From Pyrus communis (Eukaryota; Streptophyta; Magnoliopsida; Rosales; Rosaceae), in NCBI RefSeq assembly GCF_963583255.1, contig NC_084812.1:26801065-26865064 (forward strand): a DNA stretch of 64,000 bases, read 5' to 3'. The notes under the pieces were generated by a model. It saw only the letters and a list, made by a program, of their open reading frames with translations. It made no database searches and had not been told where the DNA came from. Of the stretch, positions 1-12,289 are shown piece after piece (positions within the stretch are counted from its first letter, which is position 1; the number at the start of each line of letters is the position of its first letter). Made by a program: the position numbers and the translations under genes.

Positions 1-130
1 AGGGATTAGTGATCAGGGAGTACTATCTGCCTAATGCTACTTTCTACTTTCCCCTATCCCTCACTAGAATACATAAATAAAGTTATACCTTCTTCATGTC
101 CATGGCCATGCATAAAGCTAGACGATTAAT

Positions 131-3100
131 TTACCTTCTAGACCGTTTTTTAGGCCGCTTAGAAGCCTCTTGCTGTCCTCCGCTCTCCCGTGGCCGCTTT
201 GGTGAAGCTGCTACAATTGCAGCCTCAGCTGCCGCCTTCTTGGGCGGCCTTCCTACACTTCGCTTGGATGGACTGCTGCTTTCTTCCTTGGCTTGTTTCT
301 TCTTATCGCCACTTTGCCTTAACACCCTTTCTTTAACTTTGTCAACCTTACCACCACTTCCCCTCCTCTTTTGCTCTCCACCTGATCTAGAACTAGTGCC
401 GGTGCCAGTGCCACCACTCTTCAGTGTGTCCGCAGGTGAATTGCGCTTGATTCTCTTCAAGAAATCAGCTGCTGCACTTCGCTTTTTGTCCGACCCTGCT
501 GCCTCCGTTTTCCCCTTCTTATCCGGTTTGGGAGTTTCGGCTTTCAAACTTGCCGGGCTCGCACTTTGTTTCTTCTTGGAAGCACTGCCATTATTATTCT
601 CGTGATGAGCAGTACTCATACTCGTCCTTCTCGAGCTTCTGGTTCCAGTGATCACGGGGTTGTCTTTGGCTTTAGCAGCAGCAGCACTCTTTACTACTAC
701 TGAACTGCCATGCTTTTCAGCTGCTGCATGATCATCAGAAGAGGCCTTGGTGGCGTTAATGGACGGTTTAAGATCAAAAGCTGCTGCTTTCTTCTTCTCA
801 TCTCCTTTCAGAGTCTGACCAAAGCTAGAAGCAGCCGCGGAAGGTTTTGACGAAATGGAGCTCCTTTTGCGGCAGACAATGATGGGTGCAGTAGACTTTT
901 GCTTGGCAAGCAAGGAATCTGATCTTTCAAGCTGCTCAGGGCGCCTGGGTTGCTGACTTGTGGCGGGTGCAGGAACTACGGAGTCTGATGGCTCAGATGA
1001 AGGGTCGTGGTTGGGCCGAGTGATGAGATTCTTCTTCTTCATTTCATTCAAGACGAGGCGGCGGAGTTGGTGAGCAGTCCTTGACTCGAGGGAGGATTTG
1101 GGGAAGAAGACGACGGCATTGTTGAAGAGGAGGAGCAGGTCTCGGTAGAAGGAGAGAGAGCAGGATGAGTAGGCGTCCTTGCGGAGCTTTGTTTGTATAG
1201 TTTCCAGGTCTACATGCTGCTGGACAACGCTCTTGTACCTATCGCTTTCCTGCACATTGATCACACAGCATCATGTATTCATATGCTTCCGTTCGGTTTA
1301 AAATTTTCATCCGCACCCCAAAAGTTTACTAGTCATCACTCATCGGTGAATGTATTTTATACGTCCATTTTAGTGTGTGTGAAAACGAGAGGATCTTCTA
1401 ACCACATCCGTTCATCATATATCGTACGGTCAATTTTTATCAGGTACTGTTTATATTCAATTTTAAATAAAACAATTTACAATGATTTTTGATCGTACGA
1501 TATACAATGAACAGATGTGATTAGAAGATTCCAGGATCCCGTGAGTATCCTCCTGGTGTGAAAACTAGTAACTAATAACTTCCAGAGTTGACAATTGCCA
1601 TTTCAAAACACAAGTGGGCTTTGATTTGCCCATTATAAAAATGTGTTCTACATGTTCACGCATGTCTCAACTAACAAAAATAAGGGCCCCACTAGTCACA
1701 GGGGAATTTCAAGAGTTCACAGTCCACCTCAGGCCCAAAAGAAAAAATCTCACAATCCACCAAGTGGGCCCATATTGCAAAAAATAAATAAATTAAATTG
1801 AATTAAATCAACATAAATGAAGGCACTTCTCTCTATTGCTTTTTTGTAAACCATATTTTCGCTAAAAACCAAAGAAAGGAGTGTTTAAAAAAGGCATATA
1901 GCAACAAAAGAATCTGGATCTTTAAAAAAAAGTATCAACCCAAAAGATTTTAGGGAAAAAAATGATGTGTGATGAAAAGAGGAGGTAGCCAAGCCATGCC
2001 TAATGCCTAATGGGGTCCATGATGGGGGCAAATTCACCGCATTTGTATGACACGTTTTATTTATAAGTTTACACATTCAGCGCAATGCTCCACGACCTAC
2101 CCTCACGCATCTTACGCTATTAACAGAAGTAGGGAAAAAGATCCTCTCCCGATCTCTTTCTTCAAAGCCCGTAAATCAAATGATCTTGATTTTTGAAATT
2201 TTATAACAATAAAAATTTATTATAACTTTCAAGGGCCTGGACATTAAAACCGTTGGATTAAATTTCAAAGATCTAGATCACTTGATCTGCAGGTTTTGAA
2301 GGAAGAGATCCGGAAAAGATCTCTTTCTCTTTCTCAAAAGTAGAGAATTGCCACAGTAATTAGGATCCCATTTTCGGTTCAAACCTCTCTCTTCTTCGTA
2401 TAGATTAAAATAATAATATTGTTTGTACTATAGAAAAAAAAAAAAAAAAGAAAGAAAGAAAAATCCAAAGACATTTACATCAGTGGTACAATGTTTTCTA
2501 CCATTTGAAAAATATTCTAATTTAAATTTTGAAGAAAATACAATTTGAAGTGCAAACGGCTTTTGATTAGAACTTTTTTCATTAGTAAGTGAGAGAAGTT
2601 AATAATCAAATTATTCTCTCACTCGCTTTAGTTGTATAAATTTTTTTTATCTAGATGACTCTAGCGTTGTTGTTTAGGAAATACAAACAACACACCATAT
2701 GTGACATAACTAACATCCAAATTATAATTTCTTTTTTAATTTTAGAAAATTATAATATTACCCGGGATGTGGGAGTTGGGCATAAATTCAAATCTAAATA
2801 TTTTATGAAAATATTATTTATACTAGCTTTTAATTCATAAAATCAAGATTCTTATAGATGTTAGGCGCTAGTCAATGGCAGACTGGGGCCTAGCCGCCTA
2901 TGAAGATTTAAAAAAAATTATTATATTTCGTGTAAATAAATGTCTGCTTATACTTAAAATATATATAATTTTATTATAAACTACAAAATAGAAGGACATG
3001 TATTATGAAGTATTGGACCATAATGAGACATGGGGAACAAGGATATAATGTGTGGTCATTTAAGTATGCAACAATACTCTTACAATTTATTAAAAAAAAA

Positions 3101-5268
3101 TAAAATACAAAATTAAAGTTATCTATTTTCCATTTAAGTGAGTGGCAACTTGGGTGGTGCCTAAGCGGATTTGGATGGGTTAGGCAAGTACAAAGATGAT
3201 CTAGGCAGGCACCTCAGCAGGTATAGATGTCATTTCTTAATTTTCAAACGCATACACATTAATCGAAACAATGACGAGCCGCCTAGCGCCTATGTGGAAC
3301 CTAAACGGCTTTAGGCGGAGATTTTTAGAATAAAACATAAAAGTATGTAAATATCTTAACAAAAATGCATGTAGCCAATAGCATTTTAGAGAGTTTCCTT
3401 CAAAAACCTAGACCCCCTGCCGTAGGGCTAGAATATTTCCAGCCGCATGCGTATTTTTCAACTTACTTCCCTCAAACCAACAAAAAAAACCATTTTTGTT
3501 GGAGTGGTCCCCAATTTTTTGAAACAACATGACCACTTGTTGTCCCATAGTAAACCATAACACCCTTGTTATCTCGAAATTATACGCACTAAATTTTATC
3601 ACAAAATTCAATTAGATTTTGATTAAAACAAATTTGTTTTTTGTTTTGTTTTTTGGCGATACTATCTTGCTTTCGTTTTGGTGTATGCATGTTTGGTAGA
3701 TCTGGCAGAGATGATGTTTTCGGGAAAGGGATTCTCTTCAGATTTTTTCTATAAAATTCACCCAATCAATAAATTTAGAACTTTGAAATTTGATCCAACA
3801 ACTAAAAACAAGGTTTCTTTTAAAAGTTATACTAACTTTAGTAATTTAATCAAATTTCAAAAGCTCGAATTAGATGAATTTGGTGAAAGGAATCCTCTTC
3901 GTTTTTCGTTATGAAATTACATGACACGTTAACCTGATTCGTTCAAACTCATCCTACGTGCGTCCGATTTAAGTTTATTATTTACTAGCCTAGGTGGATT
4001 GGTAAAACTCGGTAAAATGTAACACACAAATAAAGAAATAAGAAAAAAAAATACCTGGGCCGGAAGCCGTCGCTCGAACAACGAGCCATACTCTTGCGCA
4101 CGTATCAACTGCAACACCTCAACCAACGGCTGTGATTTCACCAACGATACATCTCCGTTATTGTGCTGCTGCTGCTCCTCTGGGACCTCCATCATACGGC
4201 GTCGTTTGCCGTTCCATTTTTTCGTTAAGCTAACCGAACTCTGCGCCTCGCTGCTCTCCCTCATCTTATCCGCCGAGTCGCCCCCACCTTTCCCTTGCCG
4301 GCCCGGTTCCTTCCGGTTCTTAGCCACCGTTTCCGAGCTTCCTTTGTCCGAGTCCGAATCCGACTGCCCACTCCCCGTCCCTTTGGAAGGTTCAGCGGAA
4401 CCGGCCGGGAGCAGGCCCGGTTCAGAGAGAGCGCGATCTTCTGGACCGGACTTGTTGTCGTGGTCCAGGTTTTTGGAGCAGGTCGAATTGGAGCCGTTCA
4501 CCGACTGGTTCTCGTGGTCCGGTTTCGACCCGTCCGGTTCGCCTTGAACTGTTTTGTCGTTTTCTGATCTGTGTCGATTGGAGTCCTGCTGCTGCTGGTC
4601 CTCCAGATCTGGTTTGGGGTCGTCGTCTTTGAAGCTCTCTTCTCTCTCCTCCTCCAACCTCTTCACCTTCAACTGCAACGACCTGCCAAAATTAATCCAA
4701 TTCAATCAAAACAAGTCGCTCCGACTCAGATCTAAAAATTTACGTAAAATTTAAATATAAAAAAAATGAAAAATAAAAAGAATTACACGATGGAGACGTC
4801 GTAGCGATGGAGCTCTTGACGGAGCTGGGCGACGCGGAGTTTGCGGAGGTCGTCGAGCCAGGGAATATTGTTAGTATTATTGTTATGAGGATCGTGGTGA
4901 TTGTCGTCGGCGTCTGGAGGGACGTCGTCGTTTTGGTGGCGGGAGCGGAAACGACGGCGGAGGTCGAGGTACTTGAGCTTGCAGTTGGAGGCGGTGGTGA
5001 GGAGGGGAGGGAGAGAGGTCTTGGCTTGGAGTTCCAGGGCGACGGTGTCCCAGTCGTGGACGCCGTAGCGCTTGACGGCGCATGCTAGCAGGAGCTCCTC
5101 CCACGTGCCCCAGGAGGACGTAGACGTCGTCGTTTGGTCACTAGTAGTAGTAATGTTGTTGTTGAAACTAGGACTGCCGCCAGTGGCAGCGCCACCTTTC
5201 ATGGTGACGTTTATGGGGTTGGATTGTGGATTGGAGCCTGCTGCTTCCGTGCTTTTTATATCGTTCAT
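131..5268 (-). CDS. Myb/SANT and bromodomain DNA-binding protein (three exons, 742 aa)
   Basis: Exons are 5268-4787, 4682-4055 and 1249-131; lengths 482, 628 and 1119 sum to 743 codons including the stop, with GT-AG junctions. Residues 50-115 form a Myb/SANT-like segment (SSWGTWEELLLACAVKRYG, then HDWDTVA). A coiled coil spans exons 1 and 2 (LRKLRVAQLRQEL through LQLKVKRLEEERE). An acidic, serine-rich linker follows. A bromodomain spans about residues 344-450 across the exon 2/3 junction (VEVLQLIRAQEYGSLFERRL joined to ESDRYKSVVQQHVDLETIQ). The tail is lysine-rich with basic nuclear-localisation-like clusters (ASKRPKKRSRR at the end). This order fits the plant family of AT2G44430, AT2G42150 and AT3G57980, presumed nuclear readers of acetylated histones. 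Which of the three is the true orthologue cannot be settled here. The 2.8 kb second intron carries several transposon relics. Confidence 0.9.
1389..1552. repeat. MITE with long terminal inverted repeats in intron 2 of the bromodomain gene
   Basis: The left arm begins GAGGATCTTCTAACCACATC and runs into CATATATCGTACGGTCAA. The reverse complement of the right arm reads GAGGATACTCACGGGATCCT, then CTTCTAATCACATCTG and TATATCGTACGATCAA. The arms match over about 45-50 bp around a short AT-rich loop with no coding capacity, the structure of a non-autonomous DNA transposon. I could not fix the target duplication, so no superfamily is assigned. Confidence 0.75.
2140..2321. repeat. MITE with about 47-bp inverted ends
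   Basis: The left end starts GATCCTCTCCCGATCTCTTT and continues CTTCAAAGCCCGTAAATCAA. The reverse complement of the right end starts GATCTTTTCCGGATCTCTTC and continues CTTCAAAACCTGCAGATCAA. It lies in intron 2 of the bromodomain gene and has no coding capacity. Confidence 0.72.
2850..3335. repeat. Dispersed repeat rich in GCCTA/TAGGC motifs
   Basis: The segment has clustered motifs such as TTAGGCGCTAGTC, GGGGCCTAGCCGCCTATG, GTGCCTAAGCGGATTTGGA, GAGCCGCCTAGCGCC and CGGCTTTAGGCGGAGATTTT. Its ends are loosely inverted relative to each other. A related fragment (GGATTAGGCGGGATCTAGGC) lies near 13130-13180. It is probably a degraded DNA transposon; the family was not identified. Confidence 0.5.
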
Positions 5269-5760
5269 ATTTTGGTTTGGTTTAATTTGATTTCAATATT
5301 TCATTCTCATCCCTCCATTTTGTGCTTTCAAATATTAGCACCACCGCACCCTTCTTTATACTTTTTTGTAATTTTATTTTGGAGTGTAGGTTTAAATAGT
5401 CAATTAGTTCAATTAAAGGGCTACCTAATCCATATATACTCAAAGAGAAAGAAAAAAACACAAAAAGTAAAGCTTTTCATAATATCTAAATTGTCTTTCT
5501 TTCATTATAATTTTGAAAAAAAAATAAACAAAATAAAAACCCACACATATTTTAATAAAAATAAGTAACATAAAATTAAAAAAATAAAACAATAAATAAA
5601 AAAATAAAAAAAGTGAATTGTCACACGATTTAATTCTTATAAAATATATATATATATATAAAAGATTAAATGAGGGTGTTCAAATAGGCAAAAAGGGTAG
5701 TAACTAAAACTAAAACAAACATGGTGTTGGTGGATTGCGTAAATTATAAGAAAAACAAAT

Positions 5761-5908
5761 GAAAAGAGTTTGAAAATTTTAAGTTTTAACGATAACGACA
5801 AAATAAAAAGTAAAGTGAATAGTACCATGATTGACTTTTTAGTGTAAAAATATAATTTTTCGTTAAAATAAACAGTACCGCGAATTTTTTGTTAAAACTC
5901 TCTAAATT
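5761..5908 (-). repeat. Abundant Maleae-type short repeat, copy 1
   Basis: This copy is the reverse complement of the segment at 18256-18402. Both contain a TTTAACGAAAAG-like end, GTACTGTTCATTTTAAC, a stretch equivalent to TTTTTAGTGTAAAAAT, and AGTGAATAGTACCATGATTG. The accidental translations of the two copies also match over about 25 residues, confirming common origin. I recognise the sequence as common in apple, from memory. No coding capacity. Confidence 0.7.
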
Positions 5909-6503
5909 ATATGCTATTATGTGTTTATACAAGGAGGGAGTCAGTCTCGAGCACGCAACTGAAAAATAGGTAGAGGAGGAATGGATAAATGGAAATTGAC
6001 CAAAGTGTCCTTGTTCACGCGATCTTCTGAAATCTGATTCTTCTCTTGTACGTATTGCCCTTGGATTTGGACTTGGTCTTCAATTATTCACTTGGATTGT
6101 TGGACTCGGATTCTTCAACTCCCCACGGTACGGCCCATGACTGGACTTAAAAGGAGGCCCAACAAATTTAAGCCCGTAGGCAACAATAAAAGACAAACGC
6201 AAAATGAACCTTAAACTAAAACCATCTCCAAAGAGATGTGAAATTCCATGTAATCAAATTTGAAAGTAGGAATAAGCTCCAACCGATATGTCAATCCTAT
6301 GTGGATTGACATACGAGAAAATGTGATGTCAAATTTTTTTTAATTATTTTATTATGTAGATCCTATTAATGCATCAATTATAAATCTTGAAAAATGTATT
6401 TTAATTAATTTCTTTTTAAAATAAGTCATATAAATATCATTTATAAAAAAAAATATATTGGTTAGAAAAAAAAGAAAATTTAACATTACTACATCAGCTA
6501 TTA

Positions 6504-6577
6504 TATTAACATTTAACATTTAAATTATGACATATTCTTATATTAACATTTAACATTTAAATTATGACATATTCTTT
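6504..6577. repeat. Perfect tandem duplication of a 37-bp unit
   Basis: The unit begins TATTAACATTTAACATTTAA and ends GACATATTCTTA. It occurs at 6504-6540 and again at 6541-6577, the copies differing only at the last base or so. It lies inside a probable transposon relic. Confidence 0.85.
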
Positions 6578-6650
6578 AGAGATGCTCTAAAGCAACAAAA
6601 ACCAGCGTCCACTGCCGCCGCATTCTCTGCCAAGGAAAATATCGCCCCAA

Positions 6651-8248
6651 ACTAAAAAGAGAACACGAACCAGAAAATAGATAGAGATGAGAGTGTTGAG
6701 CAGAATCAAATTTTCCGGCGAGCCGGATGGGCAGTGGCCTACGATTGTGGGTCTGCTTGTGTCAAGATGGAGTCCAACACTCGGAGATGTAATTCATGAT
6801 TATGGGTTGGAAAAGATTGGGGGATTAGGGAGAGGAAGGAATGAAGGGTGTGATGGGGAGGGGAAAAGGGGTTGCGATGTGAAGGGAGAAAACTGAGACA
6901 AAAGCTCAGAGAGCTGAGATGAAGTTCAAAACAAACCATGGATAAAGATAGAGGGAAGAAGAGAACAGAAGACACCGACCCTATAGCCAAAGGCTAAGCC
7001 CGGCGGCTGTGAGAAGGTTCCGGTTTTTTGGCCTTTGGTTTTTACGAGAGAGAAAAGTTTTCAAGAGGGAAACGATGTTGAAACTTGAAAACTGAGAGGG
7101 TTATTTTTCTTTTTCTTTTTATTCAAAGAAAATCTTACACCGATCAAATTTATTAATATGATAGAAAATTAAATTTCATTAAACTAGCATGAAAACATTT
7201 TGTTAAACAAGGGGAGTCTGGTAATCAAGCTTGTTTCAATTCCGATGCAAGTGAATTATTATACAATTTATATGAAATCAACATCATTTCTACTTTGATT
7301 CCAAATAGTTTAGTAAACTACATTAACAAGAATCCAATTTTGATTCATTCTCAATTCAATTCTCCTTGTTTTGTTTTTAATTATGGATTAATAAACGAGC
7401 CACAAAAAGCTATACTCGCGTACCAGTATTCCGGCAGGCCACGCGCGGATAGTCAATTATAGAAACTCTTGTCTCTTAAAATGGTAATGGGTTGGGTTGG
7501 GATGGATTGGGTAGGAATAGGAAACCATCAACACATGCTGCTCTGTTTGTGTTAGAGCTCTCAGAATTTATCCTCTCATGTCTGTGTCATGGCTCTAATT
7601 CTAACTCGCATTACATTACAGTAGCCAGACTTTCACAGTTTCACTCACTACATGAACCTAATGAGTCACTCGCTGCTAGGTCAAAAGACTCATAACGGTT
7701 CTGTGTAGTAGGCAACTATAACAGCCTCTTCATCTAAACCACAGTACTCAAAATGTCACAACAAAATCACAAATCACTCAAAAAATTCATAAACTTTCAA
7801 TCACCCTCTCATGCTACGAAAAACAATTTCCGCCTGATGCCATGATTCCGGTTTCTGACAATCTAGCAATAAAATGCTTTATCCTCTACCTTCCCGGTGA
7901 ACAAGAACACAGCTCCCCTGTTCAGTGCATGCAATTCATTCTTTCCCCAGAAGCATTTTGATTGGTAGAAGAATGAAACATCAGAAACATCAGACAATAT
8001 TTGAGCACAATCCCAGCACTCCCATAATCCATTAGCTCAATTTTGAAAAATCTCGAAACAAGAAGTGCGCCCCACCCCAAAATAAAAATGATCCATCTAT
8101 AGCAGCAGATAATTACCTCAACGAAGAATTGAAGATCATCCTGGCCGATGAACTGAAAGCTGTAATTACAGAAATTCATGAGCCGTGAGCCTAAGTTCTG
8201 AAGTTTAATTGGATGGGAAAATACTTTATGTTCACGCCTCAGATGCGC
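6651..8248. other. Spacer downstream of UPM1 with a possible gene fragment
   Basis: A GC-richer patch at 6600-7060 has short open frames on both strands (69 aa plus, 83 aa minus), neither with a recognisable motif. Its composition suggests a degraded gene fragment or a 5'-leader-like piece, not a convincing gene. From about 7390 to 8248 only non-coding sequence is visible; the part nearest 8248 is probably the 3' untranslated region of the minus-strand UPM1 gene. Confidence 0.35.
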
Positions 8249-11083
8249 CTATAGTGCTTCTACAACAGAGGAGACTTCCTTTGAAGCATATGGCCACAAC
8301 GGTGAAAGTGCCACTACTTTCCCAATGATGATCAACGCTGGTGATACTAACTCTGCTGATACAATTTCATCCGCAAGATCCTTCAGTTCTGCAAAAACCT
8401 GTATGAATGCACATGCAACAATGATCATTTTTCCATTACAATACATAAATAATGCAAATGGCCAAACTCATACAATCTGAATTCCTATCTGTAAAGGCAT
8501 CCAAAGGAACTGTATCAAATCCGCAATCAGGTTGATGACCATAAATTGAGGGTGAATAGTAGGGACCGGTCAGATTTCTAAAAGTAACACTGACCGCCCT
8601 CGAAGGATCTTGATGTATACCTCAGGGTGTAATTGAAGTTCGAAATAGAAGGATTGTTAACCTATTTCAATTTACTTTTTCAATATCGGGGTAATGCATG
8701 CTTATATACATTCCTAATGGGCATCACAACCTCGTGTCTAAGACAAACAAGTGTTTTCCCATGTTGTCAGTTTACTAACTAATAAGAAAGGTCCTAAAAT
8801 GGCACAAATGTCAGGTAATCAGGTAAAGAAAAGACACCATCCGGGGTCCAACATGAGGCTATACCAATACGCAACAGGAGACCATCCTTACCATGCGTTG
8901 TTGAGGTGTGGTACCTCGCTCAACTGCAACAGCCGGTGTATTTGGTAGTAGACCATGATGCACCAACTTTTGAGCAAGAGAAGGGAGAGTCGACAAACCC
9001 ATGTAAACCACCAAGGTTGAATCATGGTCAGCTGCATTCTCAGCCACAAATAGAGGATCTGTTCCGCCCTTCCTGGAGTGGCCGGTGAGAAATCTGACAC
9101 TATTTGCAACACCTCGATGAGTTAATGGAATCCCTAGATTTGCTGCTATCCCTGAAGCAGCAGTAATACCTGAAAGGTAAAAAGATTTTGATCAAATATA
9201 AGCACGTCCTCATTAGGTGACCTTCATGAAGCTGTCTGAAACCATATATAAAGCTTAACCCTTTAAGAGAATAATCATGTCAAAGAAATCGAAGGATGCA
9301 CAATTTGGATAAGGGAAGAGGAATTTTTTTTTCCCAACAGACACAAGCTGGGAGCGCGTTTGGCTTCAACCTAGATTGGAACAAAGTTGTTCCTAGACTC
9401 GTACTATCTAATAACATATTCATATGGTTGACGTCTCACCTAAGATTCCCCCAATATTTCAATGTGTTTACTAGGAATATTATTTTCCTCATCCATTCAT
9501 TTCATCTCACAAGTGCTCCCACCAATACTTTACACTTTATGGCGTCTGTGTTCAAAACGTTTTTCAGGAATTAAGAAGCAAAGTGTACTGATATCATTTC
9601 TCAGTCACCCCTTCACATATGGAAGACTTGTTACCTATGATTTTCAATGAGTAAAAATTTAAAATGCCAATGACGTGTCATGATTTTAAAGAACCAACTG
9701 ATGAAATAGAACATTTCTACTGGAATAGCAAATCTTATAATGCTCAACATTAGCAGATCTTTGTGAATGCGGACCATCCTAAATTCTCTGAAATTAGATT
9801 ACTGAAACTTTATTAATGTGTCAAGATGGCGATGTTGAACATTCTCTCATCAAAAAGCAATGGGGAAACAATGGAGACATCTTATGTCGATAAGACATTC
9901 CACCACTCTTACAAAAATCTCAACTAAATAACGGCATTACGACCTTGATTTATGATCATACCTGGAATAACGTTAACTTCAATTCCTTGTTGTCGCAGAA
10001 AATCCATCTCCTCTCCACCCCTTCCAAACACCTAAAGAAAAACGATATGTTTAACCACAAAATTTAACATGACGGAACGTGATATCACAGGTAAAAACAG
10101 ACGCAAATTTCTGAAAGACCAACACAAAAACTCACCAGTGGATCCCCTCCTTTTAGTCTCACAACATTAGCTCCAGCTTCGGCAAAACTGAGTAACAATT
10201 CATGTATCTCTTCCTGAAAGAGGGGATTAACAAATTCAGTTCATTTCCTGAAACCCAAACTGCAATGGCTAAACTTTATGTAGCATCAAACAAAAGATCA
10301 ATCACAGCTGTCCTAATTCACTTCACTAAAACTTTGAATTTCGCAAACCCAGATGCGAACTAGCACAAACGCAAATACCCAATTCACCAAATTGCCCGAA
10401 GTTTTCAAATTTATAGCATCTACAAATACCCAACCCAATTGAAACTCCAAACAAGTTGAAAACTGGTTTCAGGTAATGCAGGAAATGGGAATTAAGAAAG
10501 ATAAGTGCTTGATTACCTGGGTTCTGCTATGGTACCCAGCAGTCTTACCCACATATAGAAGTCTAGCACCAGAGGCAACCAATTCCAAGACATCATTGGA
10601 CACCAACCTATCATACAGCAACAAGTCAGCAGTCTGAATTACTCTGTAAGCCTTCATTGTGAGGAGCTCAGGGTCCCCAGGCCCTGTACCGACCAGGAAG
10701 ACATTGCCGGGCCCACAACTGCCTCGGTCACCTTCTGTGTGCCTCTTTTCTCTGAGCACCTGAAGCAGCTTCCTGAGCTCGGGTAGCTGCAAAGCGATGT
10801 CGTTTTCCCTCAGAGAATTAAAATCGGGCGGGAGAGAGCAGCAGGGGGTGGGTAAGGGTTGGTGAAATTCCAATGGCTGGTTCTGGTAAAGCCAGCGGTC
10901 TCGCTGGTACCTCTGGACAGAAGTCTTCTCGGTAAAAGGTGAGGAGGAGGACGAATTGGAAGAAGAGGAGTTGAAGCGTAAAGAAGAAATGGGGTTGAAG
11001 GAGGAGGCTGAATGGGGTTTCCTGAAATGGGTGGAGGAAGAAGAGAAGGCAGAGAGAGATTGAGTCCGACTCACAAGAGCCAT
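8249..11083 (-). CDS. UPM1: Uroporphyrinogen-III C-methyltransferase, plastid (five exons, 380 aa)
   Basis: The enzyme transfers two methyl groups from S-adenosylmethionine to uroporphyrinogen III, giving precorrin-2, the first step of the siroheme branch; siroheme is the cofactor of nitrite and sulfite reductases. Exons are 11083-10517, 10213-10136, 10031-9962, 9169-8892 and 8398-8249, summing to 381 codons with stop. The chosen start gives MALVSRTQSL, like plant UPM1; an upstream in-frame start would add 7 residues. The serine-rich N-terminus of about 60 residues looks like a plastid transit peptide. The SAM-binding motif VFLVGTGPGDPELLTMKAY lies near residue 130. VVRLKGGDP, VNVIPGITAASG and the C-terminal PALIIIGKVVALSPLWPYA are family hallmarks. 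No bacterial CysG-type dehydrogenase/ferrochelatase domain is fused. Confidence 0.95.
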
Positions 11084-11233
11084 AACAAACAGACCAAATG
11101 ACAAGGATTCAGAATTTCAGAGACCCAAGAGAGAAAGAAAGACAAGTGTTTTTGTTCGGAGTTGGGAGTTTGTGTTCGTGTTGTGTTTTTCTCGTTATTT
11201 GTATGCATGTACGTAAAATGTGTAGTCAAATTA

Positions 11234-11653
11234 AGGGAGATCTATTCAATTGGATTTTGAAGGATTTTAATTCTTTCAATGGATTTAGGGGTATTTAATC
11301 AGCATTTTAAGTGATTCTCTAAAATTCAAGGTGTATTCAATTAGAATTTTAAGATAGTTTATTAAAATCCGGGTGTATTCAATTAGGATTTTAAAGAATT
11401 TTATAACATTCCAGATGTATTCAATTAGAAATTGATTTTAAAGAATTTGAGAAAGTTGAGAAATTAGACGGAATTGAAGAGATTTCGTAGTTTATTTTAA
11501 GCATCCACAAATATCACATCTCTCCTTGAGATTTCGAGGGAATTAAATCAAAATTTTATATAGAATCACTGTAATTCAATTAAACTCTATAAAAATCCAT
11601 GAATTTATAAATCTATTAAAATCTTTCAAATTCTCAATTGAATACACCCCTAT
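11234..11653. repeat. Non-autonomous DNA transposon with repeated subterminal motifs
   Basis: The left end reads AGGGAGATCTATTCAATTGG followed by ATTTTGAAGGATTTTAAT. The reverse complement of the right end reads AGGGGTGTATTCAATTGAGA followed by ATTTGAAAGATTTTAAT. The motif GTGTATTCAATTAG recurs inside at about 11330, 11368 and 11415. There is no coding capacity. It lies directly upstream of UPM1, starting about 150 bp from the start codon, so it may overlap the promoter. Superfamily not determined. Confidence 0.65.
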
Positions 11654-12134
11654 AAGGTTTTAAAGGATTTTAAAGGATTTTAAAAGTGATAGATTTGATA
11701 GGATTTAAGACTCCTACAAAATTCATATGGATTTTAAAGAATTTGAATGGATGTTTGTATTCAAGATCTGGGTTCGTCAGGACGTTCAAGAAAGGTGCAA
11801 GATGGTGGTGAATTCGTCTGATCACGGTGCCGGTGATCAGATTGTTGGGAGGGGAATCGAAATAAGCACATCGGTGGACAATAGCAGGGGCATATGGAAA
11901 AGGATTTGAAATCCTAGCGGGTGGGGTTGGATTCTTTTTAATCTTAGTTATATATACTTATTGCCCTCAAATCTTTTAAAATATACAATTTATTGAAATC
12001 CTCTAAAATCTTAATTTTTTTTAATACATTTAGATTTGGATGAATTTTAAAATTCTTTAAAATCTTTTAATTGACTACAATAAAATTTTAAAATATTTTA
12101 AAATCCTCTTAAATCCAAGTTTGACTACACCCCT
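11654..12134. repeat. Second element of the same family with an unrelated insert
   Basis: Both flanks are built of ATTTTAAAGGATTTTAAA-like motifs, and the right edge ends TTTGACTACACCCCT, matching the ends of the neighbouring element. Between about 11750 and 11915 is a GC-richer stretch without these motifs. It is open for 60 residues on the plus strand but shows no recognisable domain. It could be captured host DNA or simply the element's own core. Confidence 0.5.
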
Positions 12135-12289
12135 AAAAATTGACTGAGCGTCGGAGTTGGATTTGGAAGTCGGCTGGCTCTTAAAAGCACGACAAGTCCA
12201 AGTAAGTGGCTTTTTGGGGCTTTCAAAGAACCCCCTTTTTCTCGGTACAACTTTGATCTGATACAACTCGTCTACTAAATGGTGGGGGT

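Larger units (their letters stand above)
5269..6650. other. AT-rich spacer upstream of the bromodomain gene
   Basis: No coding sequence is seen. The stretch holds a short (TA)n run at 5646-5661, the short repeat listed separately at 5761-5908, and a perfect tandem duplication at 6504-6577. About 6225-6595 is bounded by CCATCTCCAAAGAGATG and TTTAGAGATGCTCTAA, ends typical of small plant transposon relics. The promoter of the minus-strand bromodomain gene must lie in the first few hundred bases. Confidence 0.6.

Noticed and set aside
96..605. 169-codon plus-strand frame at the window start
   Set aside because: It is the antisense of the lysine-rich C-terminus of the bromodomain protein and has no motif.
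3660..3915. A possible MITE around GGGATTCTCTTCAGA and GGAATCCTCTTCG
   Set aside because: The similar ends are direct, not inverted, and I could not find a target duplication.
5637..5828. Hydrophobic minus-strand frame resembling a small membrane protein
   Set aside because: The same residues appear at 18329-18544 because both lie in copies of one dispersed repeat.
6687..6990. Overlapping small frames on both strands
   Set aside because: No recognisable motif, no splice support and purine-rich simple composition; mentioned only as a possible gene fragment.
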